Shown here in pieces: positions 8,298 through 16,090 of a DNA stretch of 64,000 bases. This DNA is from an uncultured Eubacteriales bacterium. GTDB lineage: Bacteria > Bacillota > Clostridia > Tissierellales > Peptoniphilaceae. Position 1 is the stretch's first letter, and each line of letters starts with the position of its first letter. The stretch lies in contig CABTXP010000002.1 in assembly GCA_902488815.1 (NCBI GenBank), positions 23,789-87,788 of the forward strand, read 5' to 3'. The translations under genes and the position numbers were made by a program. The notes beneath the pieces are model-generated. The model worked only from the letters and a program-made list of their open reading frames with translations, was not told where the DNA came from and ran no database searches.

Positions 8298-9278
8298 TTA
8301 TTTTTCGCCAATGATTTCAGCATTTTGGAAAAACTCGTCGTTTAAATCCAAACCTAATATTTCCGCCGTGTTCTTGTTTATTTTTTTAATAATTTCGTCG
8401 TGATAAGCTACGGGAATGTCACCGGCCTTTTCGCCCTTTAAAATTCTAATTGCAATTTCACCGGCAAGTCTTCCCTGTTCGTAGTAAGAAATGCCTTGGC
8501 TCATTAAGAGTCCGTTGGCAACTTGTCCTTCTTCCGCTGAAAGGGACGGGATTTTATTTTCATTTAATGTTGCCGCCACAACTGACACTGCATTGGCAAC
8601 TGTGTTGTCCGTAAGAGCAAAGAGCGCGTCCACTTTACCTGTGAGAGATGCGGCAGCTTGTGCAACGTCGTTTGTAGTCGTTACGCCTACGGGGCGAAGG
8701 TCTAAATTTAATTCTTTTAAAACTTTTTCAAGCTCTTCCAATTGAACCTGTGAGTTGGTCTCTGATGTGTTATAAATAACTCCGAAAGTCTTTGTGTCGG
8801 GATAGAGCTTTAAAAATTCTTCTATTTGCGCCTTAGGTGAAATGTAGTCCGATGCTCCCGTAATATTTCCGCCGGGCTTTTCAACTGAGTCAACAAGACC
8901 TGCTTTAACAGGATCCGTCACACTTGAGAAGACAATTGGAATATCCTTAACCATGTTCTTCGCACCTTGTGCCGAAGGAGTTGCTATGGCATAAATTAAA
9001 TCCACTTTGTCTCCTTCAAATTTTTTCGGAATTTGTGTCGTAAGAGACATGTCTCCGTTTTCGTTTTGCACATCTATCTTTACATTGAGGCCCGAATCTT
9101 TTAATGCATCTTCAAAACCTTCTCTCGCGTGGTCCAAGGACACATGGTCCATAAATTGAATTACGCCTACTTTATAAACTTTTTCTCCTTTAGGCGCTTC
9201 TTCCGTTTTTGAATTGCCGCAAGCGGTCAGTGTTAAAATTCCTGCCAATGCTAATGCTGAAATAATTCTCTTTTTCAT
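8298..9278 (-). CDS. ABC substrate-binding lipoprotein behind the Phe T-box
   Basis: 326 aa, a paralogue of the neighbouring binding protein. It has the same lipobox pattern (LTLTAC), 'KVGVIQFMDHVSLDHAREGF', 'DLIYAIATPSAQGAKN', 'IPIVFSSVTDPVKAGLVDS', 'SDYISPKAQIEEFLKLYP' and 'SQGISYYEQGRLAGEIA'. It has no permease or ATPase of its own and precedes the Tyr-controlled operon, which suggests that both proteins feed one transporter core. Start chosen by AGGAGGAAG before ATG 9278. Its leader has specifier UUC, pointing to phenylalanine. Confidence 0.92.
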   Translation of the reverse strand: MKKRIISALALAGILTLTACGNSKTEEAPKGEKVYKVGVIQFMDHVSLDHAREGFEDALKDSGLNVKIDVQNENGDMSLTTQIPKKFEGDKVDLIYAIATPSAQGAKNMVKDIPIVFSSVTDPVKAGLVDSVEKPGGNITGASDYISPKAQIEEFLKLYPDTKTFGVIYNTSETNSQVQLEELEKVLKELNLDLRPVGVTTTNDVAQAAASLTGKVDALFALTDNTVANAVSVVAATLNENKIPSLSAEEGQVANGLLMSQGISYYEQGRLAGEIAIRILKGEKAGDIPVAYHDEIIKKINKNTAEILGLDLNDEFFQNAEIIGEK

Positions 9279-9299
9279 TTCTTCCTCCTAAATTTGGGT

Positions 9300-9562
9300 A
9301 TAAAAAAAGTCTTTCAATCCCTAAAGGGACGAAAGACATATCCGCGGTACCACCCTAATTGTGAAAATACTTCACCACTTATCCGAGTCAAACAACTCTT
9401 ATCCTATTCTAACGGGGGAATCCGGGACAGTTTACTTAATTCTACTATCCGGCTTGGGAGTGAATATTACATGTCCTCACATCTATCGGCTCTCACCTGC
9501 TCCGACTCTCTTTGAAATGTAATCTGACATCTTTCTCTCCGTCATTGCCTTTAAATTGTTTA
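9300..9562 (-). ncRNA. T-box leader, specifier UUC (phenylalanine)
   Basis: This fills the gene-free stretch 9279-9609. On the minus strand there are: stem I with AGAGTCGGA near the distal loop, GTAATA followed by specifier TTC (9464-9462) and ACTCCC, the T-box core GGTGGTACCGCGG (9354-9342), and a terminator hairpin GTCTTTCGTCCC / GGGATTGAAAGAC with seven T. It aligns base for base with the Tyr T-box around the specifier (GTAATA-TAC-ACTCCC against GTAATA-TTC-ACTCCC), so the pair looks like a duplication with a changed codon. Confidence 0.88.
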
Positions 9563-9564
9563 TA

Positions 9565-9592
9565 ATTTTACCATTATGAAAAATATTGTCAA
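9565..9592 (-). promoter_or_regulatory. Promoter of the Phe T-box gene
   Basis: Minus strand TTGACA (9592-9587), 16-base spacer, TAAAAT (9570-9565), ending just upstream of the T-box leader. Confidence 0.8.
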
Positions 9593-9609
9593 CACTATTT
9601 TTGTAAAAT

Positions 9610-10203
9610 TTATATTTTTTCCAAGTAATCTCTTAAATTAAATAAGGCTCTTGCCCTGTGAGAAATTTTATTTTTCTCTTCTTCACCTAATTCGCCGAAA
9701 GTTTTATCGTAGCCTTCAGGTATAAAGAGGCTGTCGTATCCGAAGCCTGCCGTGCCTCTATTGCTCTTGGCAATGGTGCCTTTTATAACTCCATCTACAT
9801 AGTGAATGTTTTTTTCTTCATCTATTACACATATGGCTGTTTTAAAATAGGCGCTTCTGTCTCTTCCTTCCAACATCTTTAACAAAACTTCGTTGTTTCT
9901 CTTGTCGTCGTGATCTTTTGCAAGGCCCAAGTCATAGGCAAACCTTGCGGAGTGAACTCCCGGCTTGCCGTCCAACGCATTTGCAAAAATTCCCGTGTCA
10001 TCCGCCACTACCATGTAGGGCACTTTTTGCGCCACGTCCGCCGCTTTAATATAGGCGTTTTTTTCCAAAGTGTCTTCGTTCTCTTCAGGACTTCCCGTGA
10101 CCCCTACTTGTGACTTGGAAAAAATTTCATACTTGTCGCCTAAAATTTCTTTAATCTCTTTTAACTTGTGAGCATTGTCTGTAGCTATTACTATTTTTCT
10201 CAA
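9610..10203 (-). CDS. rdgB: dITP/XTP pyrophosphatase (RdgB/HAM1 family, TTG start)
   Basis: A 197-aa nucleoside-triphosphate pyrophosphatase that removes inosine and xanthosine triphosphates from the nucleotide pool. It shows the family start IVIATDNAHKLKEI, 'VVADDTGIFANALDGKPGVHSARFA', 'FGYDSLFIPEGYDKTFGEL' and 'KISHRARAL'. I chose TTG 10203, because the family N terminus begins there and it overlaps the amidase TGA as TTGA, with GAGGAG 11 bases upstream. Last gene of the operon that starts at 15438. Confidence 0.92.
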   Translation of the reverse strand: MRKIVIATDNAHKLKEIKEILGDKYEIFSKSQVGVTGSPEENEDTLEKNAYIKAADVAQKVPYMVVADDTGIFANALDGKPGVHSARFAYDLGLAKDHDDKRNNEVLLKMLEGRDRSAYFKTAICVIDEEKNIHYVDGVIKGTIAKSNRGTAGFGYDSLFIPEGYDKTFGELGEEEKNKISHRARALFNLRDYLEKI

Positions 10204-11486
10204 CGTATTACATACTCCTCTACATAATTGTCTATCCCGTTTGCAAGTCCTATACAAAGCTTATCCATGTATTCGCTGTCCATTATCTTTTGTAGCTCAC
10301 CTTCATTGGATATAAAACCTAACTCCGCAAGTGCAGCAACTGTCTTTGTGGTCTTTAAAACTATAAGGCCCGACCTGTCTTGTATAGTCCTGTTCTTAGC
10401 ACCTGTTTCCCTTACAAGAGCCATTTGAAGTGCCTGTGCAAAGTGTTTTTGTTCCACGGTCTTAATTGGAATTTTATTTTCATTGCCGTATAGGACTTCA
10501 ATGCCGTTTGCCTCTTTATTATCAGACAAGTTGTAGTGAATGCTTAAAAACAGCTCCGCATTTAAATCGTTAGCAAGCTTTGATCTTTCAGAAAGTTTTA
10601 TATACTCGTCTCTGTCGCGAGTGAGTATTACTTCGTAGCCTCTGTCTCTTAAAATTCTCTCCAGGCGAAGGACCGTTTCCAAAGCAAAATCTTTTTCGTT
10701 ATATGTTTCGTCGTCTCTGCCTTTAACTACCGCACCCGGGTCGTTGCCTCCGTGTCCTGCATCCAATACAATGGTCAAGCGGTCGTCCGCCTTTAAAAAC
10801 TTTGAAATTTCTCTGTCTGCAAAGTCCTTTAAATCCACGCCTGCATCCAAGAAAACTTCTCTGTCTGTCTTCTTCTTGTTCGTGTCAATTTGTTTCTTTT
10901 CGCTTTCGGAAATGTAGGACTCTCCTCCGATTAAATATCCGCCATCAATTGCGTCCTCAATTTCTTCAACTTCTTTTACTTCAGCCTTTGCCAAAACTTT
11001 TCGTGGCGTGTCAATTGTCACTTTATTATCTTCGTCTATAAAGTCTACTTTGTATCCCAAGGTCTCTGATATAAATCTCAAAGGCACCATGGTCTTTTGC
11101 TCTTCCCTCGGCTCGTAAAATGTAGTGAGCTTAGGAATAGTATTTTTTTCAATCTTAATTTTTTCGCCGTTTACATAGCAAACAGATGAGTCGATTCTCA
11201 GTTTAATTCCCTTGTCAGCAAGTGAAATGTCCACGGAACTTGTCTTGCCGTCCCAGAGAACTTCCGCTCCCAAGGACTCCGTTATTTCTCTAATGGGAAC
11301 AAAGGTTCTGCCCTTTACTATGTATGGTGGAAATTCCGTATCTAATTCTTTTCCGTCTATATAAACTTTTACATCTCTCGTTTGTTGTAATTTATTGTCA
11401 ACCTTTATTTGAACCTTGCCGTAGCTTTTATTAGGCAAAGCACAGAGTAAAATCATCGTGCATATTAACAAAATTTTTTTCTTCAT
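10200..11486 (-). CDS. N-acetylmuramoyl-L-alanine amidase with copper-amine-oxidase-like stalk domain
   Basis: 428 aa. A signal peptide (residues 1-23) is followed by a stalk domain of the copper-amine-oxidase N-domain type (about 35-155, with 'RTFVPIREITESLGAEVLWDG' and 'VPLRFISETLGYKVDFID'), a linker, and an Amidase_3 domain (about 235-425). The catalytic zinc site shows as LDAGHGGNDPGA (His and following Glu region), 'SIHYN' and 'ALAELGFISN'. It cuts the bond between MurNAc and the stem peptide at the cell surface. It follows the HypE-like gene by 40 bases and is coupled to rdgB. Confidence 0.93.
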   Translation of the reverse strand: MKKKILLICTMILLCALPNKSYGKVQIKVDNKLQQTRDVKVYIDGKELDTEFPPYIVKGRTFVPIREITESLGAEVLWDGKTSSVDISLADKGIKLRIDSSVCYVNGEKIKIEKNTIPKLTTFYEPREEQKTMVPLRFISETLGYKVDFIDEDNKVTIDTPRKVLAKAEVKEVEEIEDAIDGGYLIGGESYISESEKKQIDTNKKKTDREVFLDAGVDLKDFADREISKFLKADDRLTIVLDAGHGGNDPGAVVKGRDDETYNEKDFALETVLRLERILRDRGYEVILTRDRDEYIKLSERSKLANDLNAELFLSIHYNLSDNKEANGIEVLYGNENKIPIKTVEQKHFAQALQMALVRETGAKNRTIQDRSGLIVLKTTKTVAALAELGFISNEGELQKIMDSEYMDKLCIGLANGIDNYVEEYVIR

Positions 11487-11526
11487 ACTACCTCCACCGT
11501 TAATTTATATTATTTTGATTATTTAT

Positions 11527-12516
11527 TCAATGAGTATCAGGATTAATTACCAGGCCCCTATAGAGTTCGTCCTTGTCGGGAGGAGAAATTATTTCTCCCA
11601 TTTCTTTTAACAAGACGTCTTTTCCTTTAACAACTCCGATTTTTGTAAATAAAATATTTTCTTTTTCAAGTTCCGACTTTAGACCTTCGTACTTGTCATT
11701 TGAAATTAATACAAGCATACTGCCGCTTGAAATAAGTCTCATGGGATCTAATTTTAGAAGCTTACAAATTTTTTCCGTAGACTTGTAAACAGGGATTGCA
11801 TCTCTATAAACTTCAATGCCCATGTCGATGCGCTTTGCAATTTCCCAAACGCCGCCGTACACTCCGCCCTCGGTAATGTCGTGAAGGACACTTGCTCCAA
11901 ATTCCTTGGATATAAGTCCCTCTCTTACTACGGAAAGTTTGTCGGCCATGGATTTTATTTCAATAATATCTTCTTCGTTTAAAACTTTTTTAAGCTCCTC
12001 ACATCTTTCGTTAAACAAAATGTGAGTGCCTTCCACGGCAATTTTTTTCGTCACGCACAGATAGTCCCCTTCTTTCGGTTCAACTTTGGGATAGTTCTTT
12101 CTCCTCCCGATTACGGTAGAAGACAGGACGATGCGATTAACTGCATCTGTGACTTCAGAGTGTCCGCCGATTAGTTCCATGTTGAGAACCTTGCACTCCT
12201 CTTGAACCTCCTTTGAAATTTCTTCAAAGTCTTCAATGGTTGCGGTGGGCGGCATGAGAACGGTGATTAAAATTCCCACAGGCTCGGCTCCTTCAGTAGC
12301 TACGTCGTTGGCGCTTATATTAACTGCAAGCTTCCCAAGACCCTTTGACGCGCCGGTAATAGGGTCGGTGGATAGAACTATATTGTCGCCGCCGAAATTT
12401 AATACTGCAGTGTCCACTCCTATTCCGCTACTTTGTTTAACTTCTTCTCGCCTGTCTGTTAATTTGTCAAAAACAACTCTATGTAAATCCTCATTGGATA
12501 TTTTGCCGATTTCCAT
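11527..12516 (-). CDS. AIR synthase-fold protein (HypE/ThiL/PurM-like), orphan
   Basis: 329 aa with the PurM/HypE architecture: an N-terminal ATP-binding half with 'GIGVDTAVLNFGGDNIVLSTDPITG', 'GKLAVNISANDVATEGAEP' and 'ELIGGHSEVTDAVNR', and a C-terminal half with 'LHDITEGGVYGGVWEIAK'. HypE proper ends in a PRIC-type cysteine. This one ends in NPDTH, without that cysteine, and there are no hyp genes nearby, so it is unlikely to be a hydrogenase maturation factor. The reaction is unknown, and a phosphorylating ATPase is the safest statement. Strong RBS (AAGGTGA) and 12 bases from the previous gene: part of the pilin-to-rdgB operon. Confidence 0.75.
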   Translation of the reverse strand: MEIGKISNEDLHRVVFDKLTDRREEVKQSSGIGVDTAVLNFGGDNIVLSTDPITGASKGLGKLAVNISANDVATEGAEPVGILITVLMPPTATIEDFEEISKEVQEECKVLNMELIGGHSEVTDAVNRIVLSSTVIGRRKNYPKVEPKEGDYLCVTKKIAVEGTHILFNERCEELKKVLNEEDIIEIKSMADKLSVVREGLISKEFGASVLHDITEGGVYGGVWEIAKRIDMGIEVYRDAIPVYKSTEKICKLLKLDPMRLISSGSMLVLISNDKYEGLKSELEKENILFTKIGVVKGKDVLLKEMGEIISPPDKDELYRGLVINPDTH

Positions 12517-12528
12517 TACTTCACCTTT

Positions 12529-13272
12529 CTATAAGTCTGTGAGGTTTAAATCCTCATAGTACATCTCCCACTCACTTGTAAGTATAAAGGGAAGCTCCAA
12601 ATAATTTTCATTCATTCCCTTTTTCTTTCCCAAGGCAAGTATATCATCTCTTCTTTCGAAAATACTTCCCCTTATTATATTAAGCTCTTCTCCGTCTTTA
12701 AAAAATTCCTTTCCCAAAGACTCATAGCCGTTTTGCGTCTCAGTCAAAAGAGGCAGGTTGTAGTCCACATACCCTGTCTCTCTGAATTTTAATCCCTCAT
12801 CATAACAGTATATAAAACTCTCCCCTATGCCTACCTTAAAGACTGCCTTGTCTTTTAAATTAAGTGCTGCAAAGCGAGGAATGATTTTGTAATTTGAAAT
12901 GCCTATATCTTTAAATATTTTTCTGTAAGGATGTAAAAAACTTTTTTCAATTTGAAATTGTAAAGTATCATTATGTAAATTATAAGAAAATCTTTCAACA
13001 GGTTCATTTATCTTTGGAAAATTAAATTCTTCATCTTTACTAAAGAGAAGCCTTTCACTGTCAAAGAGTAGTGAAACCTTGTCAAAGATGCCCGGTCTTA
13101 AATAGTCTATGCACTTTTTAATTAAATAATATGCCGTTTCATAGTCCGTTATTTCGCCTGATTTAAATAAATTGACGGGAGCATAGAAAAATTTTTTATT
13201 AACGGTGTTACTTATTTCAGCTGCAAAAATTCCTTCATCAAAGACATCAAGTATAAGTTGTTTCCTCGCCAA
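12529..13272 (-). CDS. Unknown protein in the pseudopilin operon, possibly PilM-like
   Basis: 247 aa. I do not recognise it by sequence. The start 'LILDVFDEGIFAAEI' has the shape of the first strand-loop-strand of actin-like ATPases such as PilM, and it follows a prepilin peptidase and a pseudopilin, so a degenerate PilM role is an inference. The TTG start at 13272 is supported by GGGAGTG at 13284-13278. The first 61 bases overlap the peptidase gene out of frame, which is unusually long for a coupled pair. No membrane segments. Confidence 0.6.
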   Translation of the reverse strand: MARKQLILDVFDEGIFAAEISNTVNKKFFYAPVNLFKSGEITDYETAYYLIKKCIDYLRPGIFDKVSLLFDSERLLFSKDEEFNFPKINEPVERFSYNLHNDTLQFQIEKSFLHPYRKIFKDIGISNYKIIPRFAALNLKDKAVFKVGIGESFIYCYDEGLKFRETGYVDYNLPLLTETQNGYESLGKEFFKDGEELNIIRGSIFERRDDILALGKKKGMNENYLELPFILTSEWEMYYEDLNLTDL

Positions 13273-13964
13273 AATATCACTCCCAAATTAATAAAGGTCC
13301 CTAAGATTAAAAAACTTCCCAAGGGAATTTTCGTGTCCTTTTTCTTTTTCTTTATAAGCAAAATAATTCCGTATATGGCTCCCAAGACATAGCCGAAGCA
13401 AAGAGAGTAGTAGGACACTATTCCCTTGGTGAGAAAGCCCAATGGAAATGCCAGGTACACATCTCCAAGGCCGGTCTTGCCTTTAAAGCCTATGTATATA
13501 ATTCCCATTACAACTATGAGCAAAGCCACCGACAATAAATGTGGAACAAGTTCTTGTCTAAAAATTATTACTTCAATTGTGGTTACAAATATTAAGTCCT
13601 TTGTGTATATGTCCATATATAAAAGGTCGGAGAAAAATACGCACATATATGTGAAGACTATAGCAGTCCACAAAACTAATTCAAGGGACAAACCGAAGAT
13701 GAAGTACAAAATTAAAAATATTATTCCTCCCGCGACTTCGCATATGAAGGTGAGGACATTTATTTTTTCGTTACAGTACTTACATCTGCCCTTTAAAAAT
13801 ATATATGAAAATACAGGTATCATTAAATAAAAAGGGATAGTCCTGTTGCATGAATCACAAGTAGACCTCCCCTTTACATAATTTCTATTTTCTCTTCTTC
13901 TCTCAACGACTACACATACAAATGATCCTATTGAAGCGCCGATTAAAAAAATTAATAAGTACAT
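13212..13964 (-). CDS. Prepilin peptidase (A24 family)
   Basis: A 250-aa membrane aspartyl protease that cleaves and N-methylates prepilins. The cytoplasmic N-terminal domain carries two cysteine pairs (CDSCN and CKYCN). Catalytic aspartates are in 'FSDLLYMDIYTKDL' and in the family signature GKTGLGDVY. About seven membrane helices. ATG 13964 overlaps the pilin TGA as TGATG. It presumably processes the pseudopilin encoded immediately upstream. No pilus ATPase or platform protein is present in the window. Confidence 0.92.
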   Translation of the reverse strand: MYLLIFLIGASIGSFVCVVVERRRENRNYVKGRSTCDSCNRTIPFYLMIPVFSYIFLKGRCKYCNEKINVLTFICEVAGGIIFLILYFIFGLSLELVLWTAIVFTYMCVFFSDLLYMDIYTKDLIFVTTIEVIIFRQELVPHLLSVALLIVVMGIIYIGFKGKTGLGDVYLAFPLGFLTKGIVSYYSLCFGYVLGAIYGIILLIKKKKKDTKIPLGSFLILGTFINLGVIFWRGNNLYLMSLMKEFLQLK

Positions 13965-14323
13965 CAACTTGCAGGCACTACTTCCCCGTTTTCCACTTTA
14001 AGCTCACCGGGAGTTACAATTACATCCCCGGTGGGTCCAAATGTAACTGTAAAAGAAGTTGCGCCGGATTTATCCATAGGTTTCGGCATTTTGCCTTCAA
14101 TGTAGTTTTCCAAATCCGATTCACTTACAGTAGTAGCATTTGGATTTTCAGACAAGTATAAAATAGCCGCATTTTTAATAATTTTTACATTTGCATTGTG
14201 TGCGGCGACTTTTGCCGTCAAATTACTTCTGCCGTACTTTGGAATTGCAATGGAAAGAAGTACCAATATAATTGCAATTACAATAACCATCTCAAGTAAA
14301 GTAAAACCTTTTTTCTTTGACAT
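13964..14323 (-). CDS. Type IV pilin-like / ComGC-like pseudopilin
   Basis: 119 aa with a textbook class III prepilin leader: a short basic stretch, KKKG, then FTLLEMVIVIAIILVLLSIA, with Glu at mature position 5 for methylation and filament assembly. The C-terminal globular part is small and rich in Thr, Asn and Val. The size fits ComGC-type competence pseudopilins or minor pilins. A peptidase gene directly follows. AGGAGG precedes the ATG. The rest of the assembly machine must lie elsewhere if the protein is functional. Confidence 0.9.
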   Translation of the reverse strand: MSKKKGFTLLEMVIVIAIILVLLSIAIPKYGRSNLTAKVAAHNANVKIIKNAAILYLSENPNATTVSESDLENYIEGKMPKPMDKSGATSFTVTFGPTGDVIVTPGELKVENGEVVPAS

Positions 14324-14331
14324 AGTGCCTC

Positions 14332-15267
14332 CTATAAAAATATTCCCTTCACATTATAGTTAAGTCTCAAATAAATGAAGTAGACAATAATCATGACAAA
14401 TATCGGCCAAAAACTCATAATGTCAAACTTGTACTTCAGCTTCATCTCTTGAATACTGCCGTCTCTAATGGCATTTTTTCTCATACCGTTATATAACCTG
14501 ATAATTAAAAACAAACTCAGAACACTTAAAAGTATGAGCACTATAATTGTAAAAAACTGTACTGAACCAACTTCCCATACAAGCCTTGTCCCCTTTAAAA
14601 AATTAAATATGGTTCCGTTAAAATACTTCGCCCCTAAAATTCCAAGGACATTGTTTGTAAAGTGAGCAATCATAGCAGCATACAGTGAGCCTGAGGCTTC
14701 CATTACCACCGCAAATAAAATGCCTAACATAAAGGGCGCAAGTAAGTTTTGCGGATCAAAGTGAAAGATGGCAAAGACTGCCGCTGAGCAAAAAATTGCA
14801 AACCAATTGCCGTACTGCTCGTATGCATTTAATAACGCACCTCTGAAAAAAACTTCTTCACATATACAAGGCACAAGACCCATGTAAAATATATAGACAA
14901 AAATGGATCTGTTGTGTTGTAACATGTCCAATGAAAAGTCCTTTAACTCATATGTGTTGGAAAGGAAGGTCAAGAACAGTCCGTTTGCCAAAAGTACAAT
15001 AGGATAAAATAAAATTGTAATTAAAACAACTCTCAACCAATCAATACGAGGCAGTTTATTAAGTTTTAAAACTTTTTTAACATCGCTTTTTCTAAGAAGG
15101 ACGATACCGGGCAAGAGAATAAAAATAAATTCGTTAATTAATATTCCGTTAAAAAAGTCACGCTTTTGAACTTTAGATCCTACAGTTATAAAAATAAGAG
15201 CCAAGATCAAAGCTATGAAGTTTACCTCGGTGACACCTAAGCGATTTTTCTTATTTTTCTTCGCCAT
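14332..15267 (-). CDS. CPBP-family intramembrane metalloprotease
   Basis: 311 aa with about eight membrane helices and the CPBP (Abi/CAAX-like) motifs 'CEEVFFRGALLNAYEQYG', 'FAIFHFDPQN' and 'HFTNNVLG', which supply the glutamates and histidines of the active site. Bacterial members cleave peptides or act in bacteriocin self-immunity. The target here is unknown. It ends 8 bases before the pseudopilin gene and starts 15 bases after the 51-aa membrane protein, so it is in the same transcription unit. No strong Shine-Dalgarno precedes ATG 15267. Confidence 0.85.
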   Translation of the reverse strand: MAKKNKKNRLGVTEVNFIALILALIFITVGSKVQKRDFFNGILINEFIFILLPGIVLLRKSDVKKVLKLNKLPRIDWLRVVLITILFYPIVLLANGLFLTFLSNTYELKDFSLDMLQHNRSIFVYIFYMGLVPCICEEVFFRGALLNAYEQYGNWFAIFCSAAVFAIFHFDPQNLLAPFMLGILFAVVMEASGSLYAAMIAHFTNNVLGILGAKYFNGTIFNFLKGTRLVWEVGSVQFFTIIVLILLSVLSLFLIIRLYNGMRKNAIRDGSIQEMKLKYKFDIMSFWPIFVMIIVYFIYLRLNYNVKGIFL

Positions 15268-15282
15268 AATAACAACGTGTGA

Positions 15283-15438
15283 CTATCTGTCCCACTCACG
15301 TGAATCCTCTCTGAATTTTTTTAAGAGTAAAGCGGCTCGTATCTCTCTTATTTCTTTTAATATTAAAGAAAGAGTGTATTGAATTGTCCCTAAAATAATA
15401 AAAGCTATAATGACAAGTACAATTTTAATATCTCCCAT
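15283..15438 (-). CDS. Small membrane protein, 51 aa
   Basis: A short gene from ATG 15438 to TAG, with AGGAGGAA at 15448-15441. The product has one hydrophobic helix (about residues 4-24, VLVIIAFIILG...), then an amphipathic, charged tail rich in Arg, Lys and Glu (REIRAALLLKKFRED). It looks like a single-span membrane peptide with a cytoplasmic coiled tail. It is the first gene of the operon leading to rdgB. I do not recognise a family. Confidence 0.7.
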   Translation of the reverse strand: MGDIKIVLVIIAFIILGTIQYTLSLILKEIREIRAALLLKKFREDSREWDR

Positions 15439-15526
15439 ACTTCCTCCTTTTTCTAATTATAACACAGAAAAAATTTGAAATTATACAATTATTCACACAT
15501 TTGGTATAATGTCTAAGGGTGGTAAT

Positions 15527-16039
15527 ATGTTTGAAACAGATTCAGATACAGCGACAAATAAACTCACTATCCTATACATTATAAAAATCGGAGAAGGTAT
15601 CTTTAACAAGAAGAGACTTGCCGGTTTTATTTTGGATGGCGGTTATTTAAATTACTTTTTGATCTTCCAATACTTGGAAGAGCTTCTATCCTCACGCATA
15701 ATTGATGAGACGGAGGACGGCTTCTACTATCTGCCCCACGAAGGCATGGAAATATTGGAGCTTTTTGAGTCCCATATAGATGAAGAATTAAAATCTGATA
15801 TAGATAACAGACTTAAAGGCTATGACTTCGAAAAAGTACCCGGCACTATACCTCAAGGCAAGGTGAAGTTTTTAAAGCACAGCGCCATGGTAAGGCTCAT
15901 CCTCATAAGAGACGGTGAGTGCATCTTTAATTTGGAATTTGAAACGGAAAAAGAAAAGGCGCAAGGTATAGTTGAAGGTTGGAACAAAAACTACAAGGAC
16001 CTATACCGCGACTTTGTTAGTGTAATAGAAAAAATTTAA
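15527..16039 (+). CDS. DUF4364 family protein
   Basis: 170 aa, resembling the Firmicute DUF4364 family. The N-terminal half looks like a winged helix ('NKLTILYIIKIGEGIFNKKRLAGFILDGGYLNYFLIFQYLEELLSSRIIDE') that could bind DNA. The C-terminal half is mixed alpha/beta. ATG 15527 is chosen because AAGGGTGGT lies just upstream, and the earlier ATG at 15509 sits in a TATAAT-like -10 box. The function of the family is not established, and a transcription regulator is an inference from the fold. It is divergent from the pseudopilin operon. Confidence 0.8.
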   Translation: MFETDSDTATNKLTILYIIKIGEGIFNKKRLAGFILDGGYLNYFLIFQYLEELLSSRIIDETEDGFYYLPHEGMEILELFESHIDEELKSDIDNRLKGYDFEKVPGTIPQGKVKFLKHSAMVRLILIRDGECIFNLEFETEKEKAQGIVEGWNKNYKDLYRDFVSVIEKI

Positions 16040-16049
16040 TTATTTCATT

Positions 16050-16090
16050 AAAAAAGCACCAATCATTTAGATTGATGCTTTCATTTTTAT
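16050..16090. terminator. Bidirectional terminator between DUF4364 and the glycosidase
   Basis: AAAGCACCAATC / GATTGATGCTTT imperfect stem (16053-16081), with A and T runs on either side. It serves two convergent genes. Confidence 0.8.
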
